From Massilia sp. Root351 (GTDB lineage Bacteria; Pseudomonadota; Gammaproteobacteria; Burkholderiales; Burkholderiaceae_D): 64,000 bases of DNA. The stretch lies in NCBI RefSeq assembly GCF_001425045.1, contig NZ_LMDJ01000033.1, forward strand, positions 126,463 through 190,462, written 5' to 3'. Under the pieces are notes generated by a model. That model saw only the letters and a program-made list of their open reading frames with translations. It was not told the DNA's origin and made no database searches. Both the position numbers and the translations under genes were made by a program. Below are positions 27,132 through 35,019 of the stretch, piece by piece. How positions within the stretch are numbered: the first letter of the stretch is position 1; each line of letters opens with the position of its first letter.

Positions 27132-27539
27132 ATGCTTGCTAACATCCATCGCAGCGACCTTGTCGCGCACAGCATAGCCGGCTCGGGCGTGACCGACAGC
27201 GACCTGCTTGGTGAATTTGAAGCCTATCCCGTAAGTTACAATGCGGAAGCGGCCTTTTGCGGCTATCTTTCCGTGGCGTGCGAAATTGCGGCTCAACGCC
27301 CGCATCTGTTGGGGCGGCTACTGCCGAAGGCAATTGATGCGGCGTATTGCATGGGCGTCGATTCGGCTGAAGGCTTCATTGCGTACGCGTCAAGCTGCAT
27401 TGACAAGGATGCACTGCACGAGCCTGAGCATCGGCAGTTTTCGCCCGAGGCAAGCGCTCACTTTAGACGATCGCTTAATGGCCATCTGACAACGATACAG
27501 GCGGTTCTGATGCAAATCGCGAGTAGACATGACGAGTAG
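27132..27539 (+). CDS. Orphan protein in AT-rich islet
   Basis: A 135-residue soluble, mostly helical protein I do not recognise. No signal peptide, membrane segment or catalytic motif is evident; Cys residues occur at about 43, 50, 73 and 88. Base composition matches the preceding small gene rather than the surrounding genome. The two may form an acquired pair (toxin/immunity or regulator/partner are possible, none shown). Start ATG 27132 has no strong ribosome site, consistent with coupling to the upstream gene. Confidence 0.5.
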   Translation: MLANIHRSDLVAHSIAGSGVTDSDLLGEFEAYPVSYNAEAAFCGYLSVACEIAAQRPHLLGRLLPKAIDAAYCMGVDSAEGFIAYASSCIDKDALHEPEHRQFSPEASAHFRRSLNGHLTTIQAVLMQIASRHDE

Positions 27540-27683
27540 GTCCTATTCCGCGATACTCGTCGTGGCGGGTCACTACGGGCGAAAGCGCGGTTGGCGGCGT
27601 GACTATGGTTGGCGTTTTGCGGCGTGACGCATCGCTGGGCGAGTCGAGCCCTGTTCCGGGCGGCAAAACAGTGGGGAACATCC

Positions 27684-28739
27684 ATGCCTGAAGTGCGGCA
27701 CAAGCCCTATTCGGGCGAACATTGCGAATCGACCATGCTGGCCAACCTGCTGGGCCAGCAGGGCATCGACTTGTCCGAAGAAATGGTATTCGGGCTCGGG
27801 ATGGGGCTGAACTACATCCACTGGGAAGCGCGCAACATGCCGTTTCCCTTCATCGGCGGGCGCGTGAAGCCGGACGCGCTGGCGGAAAATCTGTCCACTG
27901 TGCTGGGCGTGGAATTCGACGTCCGCGAAACGTCCTCGGCCTCCCGTGCGCGTGATAATGCGCTGCAAGCCCTTGAGGCAGGCAAGCTGGTCGGACTCAA
28001 GCTCGATCACTACCACCTCGAGTATTTCCCGGAAAAGCGCGTGCACTTCCATGCCCATTACGCCACCCTGTACAGGATGGATGGCGAGGGTGCCTGGCTG
28101 ATCGATACCAAGGGTGCTGGCGGTGGCGGCCGTACCAGTCTCGATAGCCTGAGCGAAGCTCGCTCGGCCAAGGGGCCGATGAGTTCGAAGAGCCGCTCTG
28201 TCACGGTGAAGAGCGGCCCCCGATTGGAAGCGCTGCGCGCGCAACTGGCAGACAAGCTGCGCGCTGCGTTCTTCAAGGCCCTCGCCGCCAACGCCCATGC
28301 CTACCTTAATCCGCCGATCAGGAACCTGGGCTACAAGGGCGTGCTCAAGAGTAGTGAAAGCGTTACGCGATGGCTCGACGAGATCGATAATCCGGCCGGG
28401 TCGCTGCCGATTATTGCCATGCTGATGGAACGCGCCGGCACCGGCGGCGGCCTGTTCCGGAAGATGTATGGCCGCTTCCTCAAGCAGGGCCAGGAGCTGA
28501 CCGGCCTGGCGGCGCTGGGCAGCGTGGCCACCGGGTTCGACGCCATCGCCGCGCAGTGGACGGCAGTGGCGGGCTTGATCGAGCAGGCCGGCACGTGCAG
28601 CAGCCGAGATGCGCTGTCTGAGGCATCCAGGTTGATGGCTGAGATCTCCGGGCGCGAGCGCTCGGCTTTCATGACGCTCGCTGCGCTCGCCCTGGATGCT
28701 GCCGGGAACGCCGGGTTCAGCGGGAGCATGCAGCGCTGA
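27684..28739 (+). CDS. BtrH-like cysteine acyltransferase-fold protein
   Basis: A 351-residue protein with a BtrH_N domain (C39-peptidase-like) followed by a DUF4872-type helical region. The putative nucleophile is Cys in GEHCESTMLANLL (about residue 13), then GLDLS-like GIDLSEEMVFGLGMGLNY, His in HFHAHYATLY and Asp in WLIDTKGAGG complete the expected Cys-His-Asp set. In butirosin synthesis BtrH moves an acyl group from a carrier protein to an aminoglycoside; other family members are uncharacterised. ATG 27684 has GGGGAA upstream; the frame is open 25 codons further but lacks a site. No carrier protein or biosynthetic genes are adjacent, so the substrate is unknown. Confidence 0.7.
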   Translation: MPEVRHKPYSGEHCESTMLANLLGQQGIDLSEEMVFGLGMGLNYIHWEARNMPFPFIGGRVKPDALAENLSTVLGVEFDVRETSSASRARDNALQALEAGKLVGLKLDHYHLEYFPEKRVHFHAHYATLYRMDGEGAWLIDTKGAGGGGRTSLDSLSEARSAKGPMSSKSRSVTVKSGPRLEALRAQLADKLRAAFFKALAANAHAYLNPPIRNLGYKGVLKSSESVTRWLDEIDNPAGSLPIIAMLMERAGTGGGLFRKMYGRFLKQGQELTGLAALGSVATGFDAIAAQWTAVAGLIEQAGTCSSRDALSEASRLMAEISGRERSAFMTLAALALDAAGNAGFSGSMQR

Positions 28740-28819
28740 ACCAAGGCGCAAGATCACCTTGGTGCGCTGCCTCGCGCGCGTTCATGCCAGAATGGGCGCA
28801 GGTTATCGAGGGGAGGCGC

Positions 28820-29371
28820 ATGACACCGGAACGCATCTGCACCATCGGCCATTCGAACCGTTCCATCGAGGACTTCATCGGACTGCTGCGCCAGAACGGC
28901 GTTGCCTGCCTGCTCGATATCCGCACCGTGCCCAGGGCGCGCCACAATCCGCAGTTCGGACAGGACCAGCTGTCGGCCTCGCTGGCCGGCGCCGGCATTG
29001 AATACCGCTACCTGCCCGGCCTCGGCGGCCTGCGCCGCGCGCGCAAGGATTCGCCGAACGCAGGCTGGCGCAATCTGTCGTTTCGCGGCTATGCCGATTA
29101 CATGCAGACCGAGGAATTCGCGGACAACGTCGATGCGGTCGTTGAGCTGGGCCGCAGCAAGCCGTGCGCGCTGATGTGCGCCGAAGCGGTACCGTGGCGC
29201 TGCCACCGCTCGCTAGTGGCAGACGCCTTGCTGGTGCGCGGCGTTCCTGTCGACGACATCATCGATGCCCGCCAGCGGCGCCCGCACAAGCTCACGCCGT
29301 TCGCCTGCGTGGATGGCTTGCGCGTCACCTATCCGCCGGAACAGGAGGAACGTTTAGCGGACGACTACTGA
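28820..29371 (+). CDS. DUF488-family protein
   Basis: A 183-residue soluble protein of the DUF488 family. Hallmarks: ICTIGHSNRSIEDFIGLL at the start, LLDIRTVPRARHNPQF (about 34-49), YRYLPGLGG and the Cys-containing LMCAEAVPWRCHRSLVADAL (about 118-137). Biochemical role is not established for the family; the conserved Cys/His pattern suggests a small-molecule or nucleic-acid enzyme. GGGAGG at 28811-28816 fixes the ATG at 28820. Its stop overlaps the convergent sigma-factor gene by seven bases. Confidence 0.82.
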   Translation: MTPERICTIGHSNRSIEDFIGLLRQNGVACLLDIRTVPRARHNPQFGQDQLSASLAGAGIEYRYLPGLGGLRRARKDSPNAGWRNLSFRGYADYMQTEEFADNVDAVVELGRSKPCALMCAEAVPWRCHRSLVADALLVRGVPVDDIIDARQRRPHKLTPFACVDGLRVTYPPEQEERLADDY

Positions 29372-30651
29372 CTGTGCCCGGGCGCAGGCAGTTCGGCGCA
29401 GGCGGCGGCGCGGGTGAGCAGAAGGTCGCGCTCGCGCTGGTTCTGGGTGAGCGCGGCGGCGCGTTCGAATTCGGCGCGCGCCTCGGCCTTGCGCCCCAGC
29501 TTGAACAGGAAGTCGCCGCGCACGCTGGGCAGCAGGTGGTAGTTTTTCAGCGCCGCTTCGTCCAGCAGCGCGTCGGCCACTTCCAGGCCGGTTTCGGGGC
29601 CGAACGCCATTGACAGTGCCACGGCGCGGTTCAGTTCCACCACGGGGGAGGGCGCCAGTTGCGCCAGGCCGTCATACAGCGCGGCGATGCGGCCCCAGTC
29701 GGTGTCCTCGGCGCGGCGCGCGCGGGCGTGGCAGGCGGCGATGGCCGCTTGCAGCGCGTATGGCCCCAGGCCGCGTCCGATCTGCTCGGCGCGCGCCAGT
29801 GCGGCCAGGCCGCGCCGTATCAGCAGCTGGTCCCAGCGCGAGCGGTCCTGCTCCAGCAGCAGCACCGGCGCGCCGCGCGCGTCGGTACGGGCGCGGGCGC
29901 GCGACGACTGGATTTCCATCAGCGCCACCAGCCCGTGGACTTCGGGCTCCTGCGGCGCCAGTTCGGCCAGCACGCGGCCCAGCCGCAGCGCTTCTTCGCA
30001 CAGCGCCGGGCGCATCCAGTCCGCGCCTGCGCTGGCGGAATAGCCTTCGTTGTAGATCAGGTAGACCACTTGCAGCACGGACGCCAGCCGCTCCACCAGT
30101 TCGTGGCCGCGCGGCACTTCGAACGGCACCTTGGCTTCGGCCAAGGTACGCTTGGCGCGCACGATGCGCTGCGCCACGGTGGTTTCCGGCACGAAGAAGG
30201 CGCGCGCGATCTCGTCGGTGGTGAGGCCGCCCAGCAAGCGCAAGGTCAGCGCCACGCGCGCCTCGGTGGACAGCACCGGGTGGCAGGCGACGAACACCAG
30301 CCGCAGCAGGTCGTCGCCGATATTGTCGTCCAGCGCCCGCTCCAGGTCGGGCGCGGCGTCCTGCAGCAGGCCTTCGATTTCGTAGGTGAGTTCGGCTTCC
30401 TTGTCCTGTTCCAGCTTGCGGTGGCGCAGGTGGTCGAGGGCGCGGTTCTTGGCCACGGTCATCAGCCAGGCGGCCGGGTTGTCGGGCGTGCCGCTGTCGG
30501 GCCAGCGTTCCAGCGCGCTCACCAGCGCGTCCTGCGCGATCTCTTCGGCCTGGCCGACGTCGCGCAGCATGCGCGCCAGCACGGCGATGATCTTGGCCGA
30601 TTCGATGCGCCAGACAGCTTCGATGGCGCGGTGGATGCCTTGCTGGTTCAC
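29365..30651 (-). CDS. ECF42-type RNA polymerase sigma factor with TPR-like tail
   Basis: A 428-residue sigma factor, more than twice the usual ECF length. Region 2 (about 8-80) includes DVGQAEEIAQDALVSALERW and NPAAWLMTVAKNRALDHLR. Region 4 (about 115-170) includes LTLRLLGGLTTDEIARAFFV. The C-terminal extension (about 190-428) is helical and TPR-like, ending FELGRKAEARAEFERA-like repeats. This tail together with neighbouring DGPF/YCII genes is the signature of group ECF42, which has no anti-sigma partner; the tail is thought to control activity. The GTG start at 30651 overlaps the upstream YCII gene by GTGA, so it is translated with its presumed partner. Confidence 0.88.
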   Translation of the reverse strand: MNQQGIHRAIEAVWRIESAKIIAVLARMLRDVGQAEEIAQDALVSALERWPDSGTPDNPAAWLMTVAKNRALDHLRHRKLEQDKEAELTYEIEGLLQDAAPDLERALDDNIGDDLLRLVFVACHPVLSTEARVALTLRLLGGLTTDEIARAFFVPETTVAQRIVRAKRTLAEAKVPFEVPRGHELVERLASVLQVVYLIYNEGYSASAGADWMRPALCEEALRLGRVLAELAPQEPEVHGLVALMEIQSSRARARTDARGAPVLLLEQDRSRWDQLLIRRGLAALARAEQIGRGLGPYALQAAIAACHARARRAEDTDWGRIAALYDGLAQLAPSPVVELNRAVALSMAFGPETGLEVADALLDEAALKNYHLLPSVRGDFLFKLGRKAEARAEFERAAALTQNQRERDLLLTRAAACAELPAPGHSQ

Positions 30652-31391
30652 AGGGCCACGGCGCGCAGTTCCACCACCACGTCCACTTCCGGCGGCTGCG
30701 GGTAGGGGTAGTTCTTGACCCACTGCATCACGCCTTCGATGGATTCGGCCTGCACCACCCAGTAGCCGGCGATCAGTTCTTTCACTTCGGTGTAGGGGCC
30801 GTCGATGATGGCGGCCTTGCCACCGGTGAATTTTACGCGTGCCCCCTTGGCCGAGGCGCGCAGGCCTTCGCCGGCCAGCGCAATGCCGGCGCGGATGCCG
30901 GCCTGGTTGGCGCGGTTCATGGTGTCGATGACGGAGGCGGGCGGTTCCAGGTCGGCCTCGCTGCCCGCGTCCGAGCGCAGCAGCACCGCGTAGGGTTTCA
31001 TGCCCGGCCTGAGTTCGGCGGGCTTGAGGTCCGGCGGCGCGCCTTCGGGCAGCGTATCCATGTCGAAGCCGACACAGCCGCCGGGGCAGCCGGCCTGCCG
31101 CACTTCCAGCTCGGCCTGGCCTTCGGCGTCCGCCACCGGCCACTGGCTGGCCCACTGCGCCGCTTCCTCGCGGCTGGCGGCCTCGATGAAGGTGTAGCCC
31201 GCCACCAGCTCGCGCGGTTCGAAAGGCCCCTCGTCGCTGACACGCCACTGGCCGCCGCTGCGCGTCATGCGCAGGCCGCTGGAGCTGGGCTGCAGCCACT
31301 TCGCCGACGGCATGGCGCGCACCAGTTCCGCTGACGGGAAGCCCGCCGTTTCCGATACCTTGTCGCTCCTGCGTAAGATCATGAACTGCAT
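30648..31391 (-). CDS. Double DGPF/YCII-domain protein
   Basis: A 247-residue cytoplasmic protein made of two tandem YCII-like domains. The first (about 1-105) is degenerate, with DEGPFEPRELVAGYTFIEA in place of the DGPF box. The second (about 130-245) is typical, with IIDGPYTEVKELIAGYWVVQ and a terminal VVVELRAVAL strand. DGPF proteins accompany ECF42 sigma factors, but their chemistry is not settled. It overlaps the sigma gene at its 3' end and follows another YCII gene by 19 bases. Confidence 0.82.
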   Translation of the reverse strand: MQFMILRRSDKVSETAGFPSAELVRAMPSAKWLQPSSSGLRMTRSGGQWRVSDEGPFEPRELVAGYTFIEAASREEAAQWASQWPVADAEGQAELEVRQAGCPGGCVGFDMDTLPEGAPPDLKPAELRPGMKPYAVLLRSDAGSEADLEPPASVIDTMNRANQAGIRAGIALAGEGLRASAKGARVKFTGGKAAIIDGPYTEVKELIAGYWVVQAESIEGVMQWVKNYPYPQPPEVDVVVELRAVAL

Positions 31392-31410
31392 TGCCTGCTC
31401 CTCGATAAAG

Positions 31411-31845
31411 TCAGTGCTGTTTCTGAAGCTCCGCCGCCTTCGCCATGATGCGCTGTTCCTGCTCGCGCAGTTCGGGCGTGAATTCGGCGCCGAAATCGTC
31501 CATCTCGAACACCTGGCGGATTTCGATATCCGACTCGCTTTCCATCGGATTCGGGCAGCGCTTCACCCATTCAATCGCCTCTTCCAGCGACTTTACCTGA
31601 ACCAGCCAGAATCCGGCAATCAGCTCCTTGGTTTCGGCGAACGGGCCGTCGATGACGGTGCGGTTCTTGCCCGAGAAATGGACGCGCACGCCGCGCGAAC
31701 TCGGGTGCAGGCCTTCGCCCGCCAGCAGCACGCCGGCGTTGACCAGCTCTTCGTTGAACTTGCCCATCGCGGTGAGCAGCTCTTCGCTTGGCATCTTGCC
31801 CGCTTCGGATTCCGGGCTCGCTTTCACTATCAGCATGAATCGCAT
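31411..31845 (-). CDS. DGPF/YCII-domain protein
   Basis: A 144-residue single-domain YCII protein. The family signature is VIDGPFAETKELIAGFWLVQ (about 67-86), with an N-terminal FMLIVKASPESE strand and a GEGLHPSSRGVRV segment. It is the shorter sister of the following two-domain protein and part of the same ECF42 unit. ATG 31845 has AAGGAAG upstream; the frame runs on upstream only as shadow of the VOC gene. The C-terminal tail (about 118-144) is charged and helical. Confidence 0.83.
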   Translation of the reverse strand: MRFMLIVKASPESEAGKMPSEELLTAMGKFNEELVNAGVLLAGEGLHPSSRGVRVHFSGKNRTVIDGPFAETKELIAGFWLVQVKSLEEAIEWVKRCPNPMESESDIEIRQVFEMDDFGAEFTPELREQEQRIMAKAAELQKQH

Positions 31846-31856
31846 GATGCTTCCTT

Positions 31857-32342
31857 TCAAGCCTGATTGCCGGCGCAGTTTTCGGACATGGATTTTTGCA
31901 TCTCGGCATCCATCTCTTCGGGCGTCATATCGCGCTTGTGGGTGGCGATGGACCAGCTGTGGCCGAACGGGTCCACCAGCATGCCGTAACGGTCGCCCCA
32001 GAACATGTCGGCGGGCGGCATCTTGGCGGTGCCGCCGGCGGCAACGGCCTGCGCGTAGGCCTTGTCGACGTCTTCCACGTACAAGTGCAGCACGACGGGG
32101 GAGCCCTTCAGGGCTTTCGCGCCGACGCTGCCCCACTCGGGGAAGTCGTCCGCCAGCATCACGATGGAAGTGCCGATCTTGACCTGGGCGTGCATCACTT
32201 TGCCGCCGGGGCCGGGCATGCGGCACATTTCCACCGCATTGAAGGCTTTCTTGTAGAACTCGATGGCGTCGGCGGCGCCCTCGCAGACGAGGTGCGGCGT
32301 TACAGTGTGGAAACCTTCTGGGATGGGGGCAACTTGGGTCAT
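31857..32342 (-). CDS. VOC-superfamily protein, PhnB/glyoxalase-like
   Basis: A 161-residue vicinal-oxygen-chelate fold protein. HTVTPHLVCEGAADAIEFYKK opens the first beta-alpha-beta-beta-beta unit; VVLHLYVEDVDKAYAQAV and RYGMLVDPFGHSWSIATH form the second. Such proteins bind metals or drugs (glyoxalase, bleomycin resistance), but the substrate cannot be assigned. It is the first gene of the four-gene ECF42 unit (VOC, YCII, double YCII, sigma), transcribed from the operator-rich gap shared with the MFS gene. Confidence 0.83.
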   Translation of the reverse strand: MTQVAPIPEGFHTVTPHLVCEGAADAIEFYKKAFNAVEMCRMPGPGGKVMHAQVKIGTSIVMLADDFPEWGSVGAKALKGSPVVLHLYVEDVDKAYAQAVAAGGTAKMPPADMFWGDRYGMLVDPFGHSWSIATHKRDMTPEEMDAEMQKSMSENCAGNQA

Positions 32343-32443
32343 GACTATCTCCTTGCCAATTTAATAGATGAGTTGATCAGGTCTGAACGCAACTGCGGCG
32401 CTCATACTCACACGACGGGCGAGGAAACGCCAGATCGACACGC

Positions 32444-32463
32444 TACACAAATATATTTTTGTA
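32444..32463. promoter_or_regulatory. 20-bp AT-rich near-palindrome
   Basis: TACACAAATATATTTTTGTA is symmetrical except for one mismatched pair. It lies midway in the divergent gap between the VOC gene of the ECF42 unit and the MFS gene, so it could serve either direction. Its regulator is unknown. Confidence 0.4.
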
Positions 32464-32493
32464 CTATTTTTTGCTTGCCTGCGGCATCCCAAG

Positions 32494-32552
32494 GTTGTAC
32501 GATGACATACAACTTAGAGGCCCCGTGGAGATAGGGGCCGGAACGTACAACC
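32494..32552 (+). promoter_or_regulatory. Operator-like dyad, leader hairpin and distal half-site, MFS gene
   Basis: GTTGTACGATGACATACAAC (32494-32513) is a dyad with 6-bp arms of the kind bound by GntR/FadR-type regulators of hexuronate genes. GGCCCC (32519-32524) and GGGGCC (32534-32539) form a hairpin. GTACAACC (32545-32552) is the exact reverse complement of GGTTGTAC (32493-32500), so the whole leader can fold as a nested stem, or it holds two spaced operators. All lie 18-77 bases before the MFS start. Confidence 0.5.
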
Positions 32553-32569
32553 AGAATAAGTGATTCCCT

Positions 32570-33949
32570 ATGAACCTGAGTGAGCCTGTCAGCCAGCAAG
32601 TTATTGGCAAATACCGGTGGACCATCTGCGCGCTGCTGTTTTTCGCCACCACCGTCAACTACCTGGACCGCCAGGTGCTCAGTTTGCTGGCACCGGACTT
32701 GTCCAAGGAATTCGGCTGGTCCAATAGCGACTATGCCAACATTACGGCTGTGTTCCAGTTCGTCTACGCCATTTCCATGCTGTTCGCGGGCCGCGTGGTG
32801 GACCGCATCGGCACCAAGCAGGCTTACGTGCTGGCCATCGTCATCTGGTCGATCGGCGCCATCATGCATGCCTACTCGGTGCCGATGGGCGAGGGCATTG
32901 CCAAGGTGATGGGCGCGGTCGGCCTGGCTGCCATTCCGGTCTCGATCGCCGGCTTCATGCTGTCGCGCGCGGTGCTGGCGGTGGGCGAGGCGGGCAACTT
33001 CCCGGCCGCCATCAAGGCCACGGCGGAATATTTCCCGCGCAAGGAACGCTCCTTTGCCACCGGCATTTTCAACTCGGGCGCCAACGTGGGCGCCATCCTG
33101 GCGCCGCTGACGGTGCCTTGGATCGCCATCAACTGGGGCTGGCAGATGGCCTTTATCGCCATCGGCGCGGTGGGATTCCTGTGGATGCTGGCGTGGCAGC
33201 TGATGTACGACACCCCGGACCGCCAGCGCCGCCTGTCGGCCAGCGAACTGGCCTACATCCGCAGCGACGCCGTGGCCGCCGCGCCTGCGGCGCCGGCCGG
33301 CGAAAAGACTTCGTGGTTCAAGCTGCTGAGCTATCGCCAGACCTGGGCCTTCGCCTTCGGTAAATTCATGACCGACGGCGTGTGGTGGTTCTTCCTGTTC
33401 TGGCTGCCGAAATACCTGTCGGTGCAGTACGGCATGGGCAAGGAAGCCATCGTGATTCCGCTGGCCGTGCTGTACAGCATGACCATGGTCGGCAGTATCG
33501 GCGGCGGCTGGTTCCCCGCCTACTTCATGAACAAGGGCATGCACGCCTACGACGGCCGCATGAAAGCCATGCTGGTGATCGCGCTGTTCCCGCTGGTGGT
33601 GCTGCTGGCGCAGCCGCTGGGCTACATCAGCTTCTGGGTGCCGGTGCTGCTGATCGGCGTGGGCGCCTCGGCCCACCAGGCCTGGTCGGCCAATATCTTC
33701 ACCACCGTGTCCGATATGTTCCCGCAAAAGTCGGTGGCCTCGGTGGTGGGCATCGGCGGCATGGCCGGCGGCCTGGGCGGCGTGGCCGTGTCCAAGGCCG
33801 GCGGCTGGCTGTTCGACTACTACGGCGCGCTGGGCCAGATCCAGACCGGCTACATGATCATGTTTACGTTCTGCGCACTGGCCTACCTGGCGGCGTGGGG
33901 CGTGATGAAGACCCTGGTGCCAAGGCACAAGGAAATCACCGACCTGTAA
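32570..33949 (+). CDS. MFS sugar-acid transporter, ExuT-like
   Basis: A 459-residue, 12-helix major facilitator of the anion:cation symporter family. Hallmarks: TVNYLDRQVLSLLAPDLSKEFGWSNSDY (TM1 loop region, here split by position 30-55), GRVVDRIGTKQAY, GEAGNFPAAIKATAEYFPRKERS and FGKFMTDGVWWFFLFWLPKY. These are typical of hexuronate/galactonate (ExuT/DgoT) importers in proton symport. The dyads upstream suggest control by a GntR- or LacI-type repressor; a LacI gene lies 1 kb downstream. No hexuronate catabolic genes are in the window. A strong terminator follows. Confidence 0.85.
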   Translation: MNLSEPVSQQVIGKYRWTICALLFFATTVNYLDRQVLSLLAPDLSKEFGWSNSDYANITAVFQFVYAISMLFAGRVVDRIGTKQAYVLAIVIWSIGAIMHAYSVPMGEGIAKVMGAVGLAAIPVSIAGFMLSRAVLAVGEAGNFPAAIKATAEYFPRKERSFATGIFNSGANVGAILAPLTVPWIAINWGWQMAFIAIGAVGFLWMLAWQLMYDTPDRQRRLSASELAYIRSDAVAAAPAAPAGEKTSWFKLLSYRQTWAFAFGKFMTDGVWWFFLFWLPKYLSVQYGMGKEAIVIPLAVLYSMTMVGSIGGGWFPAYFMNKGMHAYDGRMKAMLVIALFPLVVLLAQPLGYISFWVPVLLIGVGASAHQAWSANIFTTVSDMFPQKSVASVVGIGGMAGGLGGVAVSKAGGWLFDYYGALGQIQTGYMIMFTFCALAYLAAWGVMKTLVPRHKEITDL

Positions 33950-33971
33950 GCTGGATGGCAGACCGGGCAAG

Positions 33972-34014
33972 AGGCCCGGCGGTAAGCGAACTTGCTTGCC
34001 GCCGGGCCTTTTTT
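33972..34014 (+). terminator. Rho-independent terminator after MFS gene
   Basis: GGCCCGGCGGTAAGC pairs with GCTTGCCGCCGGGCC around GAACTT, followed by six T. It lies 23 bases past the MFS stop and before the oppositely oriented orphan gene. Confidence 0.9.
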
Positions 34015-34029
34015 GCTTCTGGTGGCGGT

Positions 34030-34911
34030 TTATTGCTTCGCTTCTTGCGCTGCCATGCGCTGGTGGAAATTCAGGGCAATGCGATCCGCCTTCGCATTGG
34101 CGGCGGCCAGCTGTTCCGGCGTCAGGCCGTCCTTCAGGAAAGCGAACATATTGCCGCTGTACGGCCCGTCTGCCACGTCGGGATTCTGGTCGTGGTCGAT
34201 GCGCTGCAGCGCCGCGTGGTAGGTGTAGGCCAGCACCGGATCCCTGGGGATGGCGATCCAGCCGCTCAGATGGCCGGTCCACAGCGTGTTCAAGCTGCCC
34301 AGGTCGCCCTGCAGGGCCTGGCTGGTCAGCTGGGCCAGCGCTTGCCGCCGCCACTCCACCACCAGCGGATCGTCCGGGCGGGTGGCGAGCGCGTCGCGGT
34401 CGCCAAAGGGCCCGGCCACCATGAATGCGGTGTCGGCGCCCGGCACGCCCGCCTTCGCGGCTGCGGCCAGGTAGTCGATGCGGGCGCGCCGGTGCAGCTC
34501 GGTGAGGCTGGCGCAGACCAGGGCCTCGCCGGCCTTCTCCGCGGCGGTCATGTCGCGCTGCTCCGGGAAATGCAGGAAGGGCAGGGTGCCCAGCCGCTGG
34601 AACGTCATGCAATCGTCGATGAGGTTGTAGGCGCGGTACAGGTCTTCCGGCTTGCCTGCGGCTACCAGCTGGTCCACCTGCCGGGCCAGCGGCACGGTGG
34701 CGGCTGGCCCGGCTTCGCCGGCCGGCGGGCCGCCGACCGCACTGAACCAGCTGCCCTGCGCCGGCGCAGCAGCGGGAGCATGGGCGGCGTAGGCCGGCGG
34801 CTTGGCGTGCAGCGCGGTCCGGCTGGCGCCGTGCTGCATGACGCCCCACACCGCCAGCGCCGAAATGGCTGCTACGGCGGCGGCGGCCAGCTTCAGCTTG
34901 TTAGCTTGCAT
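34030..34911 (-). CDS. Secreted or anchored protein of unknown function
   Basis: A 293-residue protein I do not recognise. The N-terminus (MQANKLKLAAAAVAAISALAVW) is a signal anchor or uncleaved signal, then an Ala/Pro-rich linker (about 28-70). The globular part (about 72-290) is helical, with LYRAYNLIDDCMTFQRL, a second Cys in ALVCASLTELHRRA and a C-terminal LTPEQLAAANAKADRIAL helix, like Sel1/TPR-type helical proteins. It probably sits in the periplasm. The gene is single and divergent from the LacI-family regulator; the shared gap contains a LacI-type operator. Confidence 0.6.
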   Translation of the reverse strand: MQANKLKLAAAAVAAISALAVWGVMQHGASRTALHAKPPAYAAHAPAAAPAQGSWFSAVGGPPAGEAGPAATVPLARQVDQLVAAGKPEDLYRAYNLIDDCMTFQRLGTLPFLHFPEQRDMTAAEKAGEALVCASLTELHRRARIDYLAAAAKAGVPGADTAFMVAGPFGDRDALATRPDDPLVVEWRRQALAQLTSQALQGDLGSLNTLWTGHLSGWIAIPRDPVLAYTYHAALQRIDHDQNPDVADGPYSGNMFAFLKDGLTPEQLAAANAKADRIALNFHQRMAAQEAKQ

Positions 34912-34953
34912 GGGCTGGAAATCCTTTGCATCATCATGGGGGCAAGATTAGCA

Positions 34954-34968
34954 GATAAACGTTTTCGT
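34954..34968. promoter_or_regulatory. LacI-type operator candidate
   Basis: GATAAACGTTTTCGT has the central CG and AAACGTTT core common to LacI-family operators. It lies 52-66 bases before the LacI-family gene and 43 bases before the divergent orphan gene, so it may serve autoregulation and control of both. No copy is seen in the MFS leader. Confidence 0.45.
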
Positions 34969-35019
34969 CATGATAAGATCGTCTTCTTAACTTCCATGCT
35001 TACCGTGCCCATCCGCCAC

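Noticed and set aside
27585..27630. GGTTGGCG and GCGGCGTGAC repeated in the gap before the BtrH-like gene
   Set aside because: Two imperfect copies only, no terminal inverted repeats or target duplication; not enough for a mobile element.
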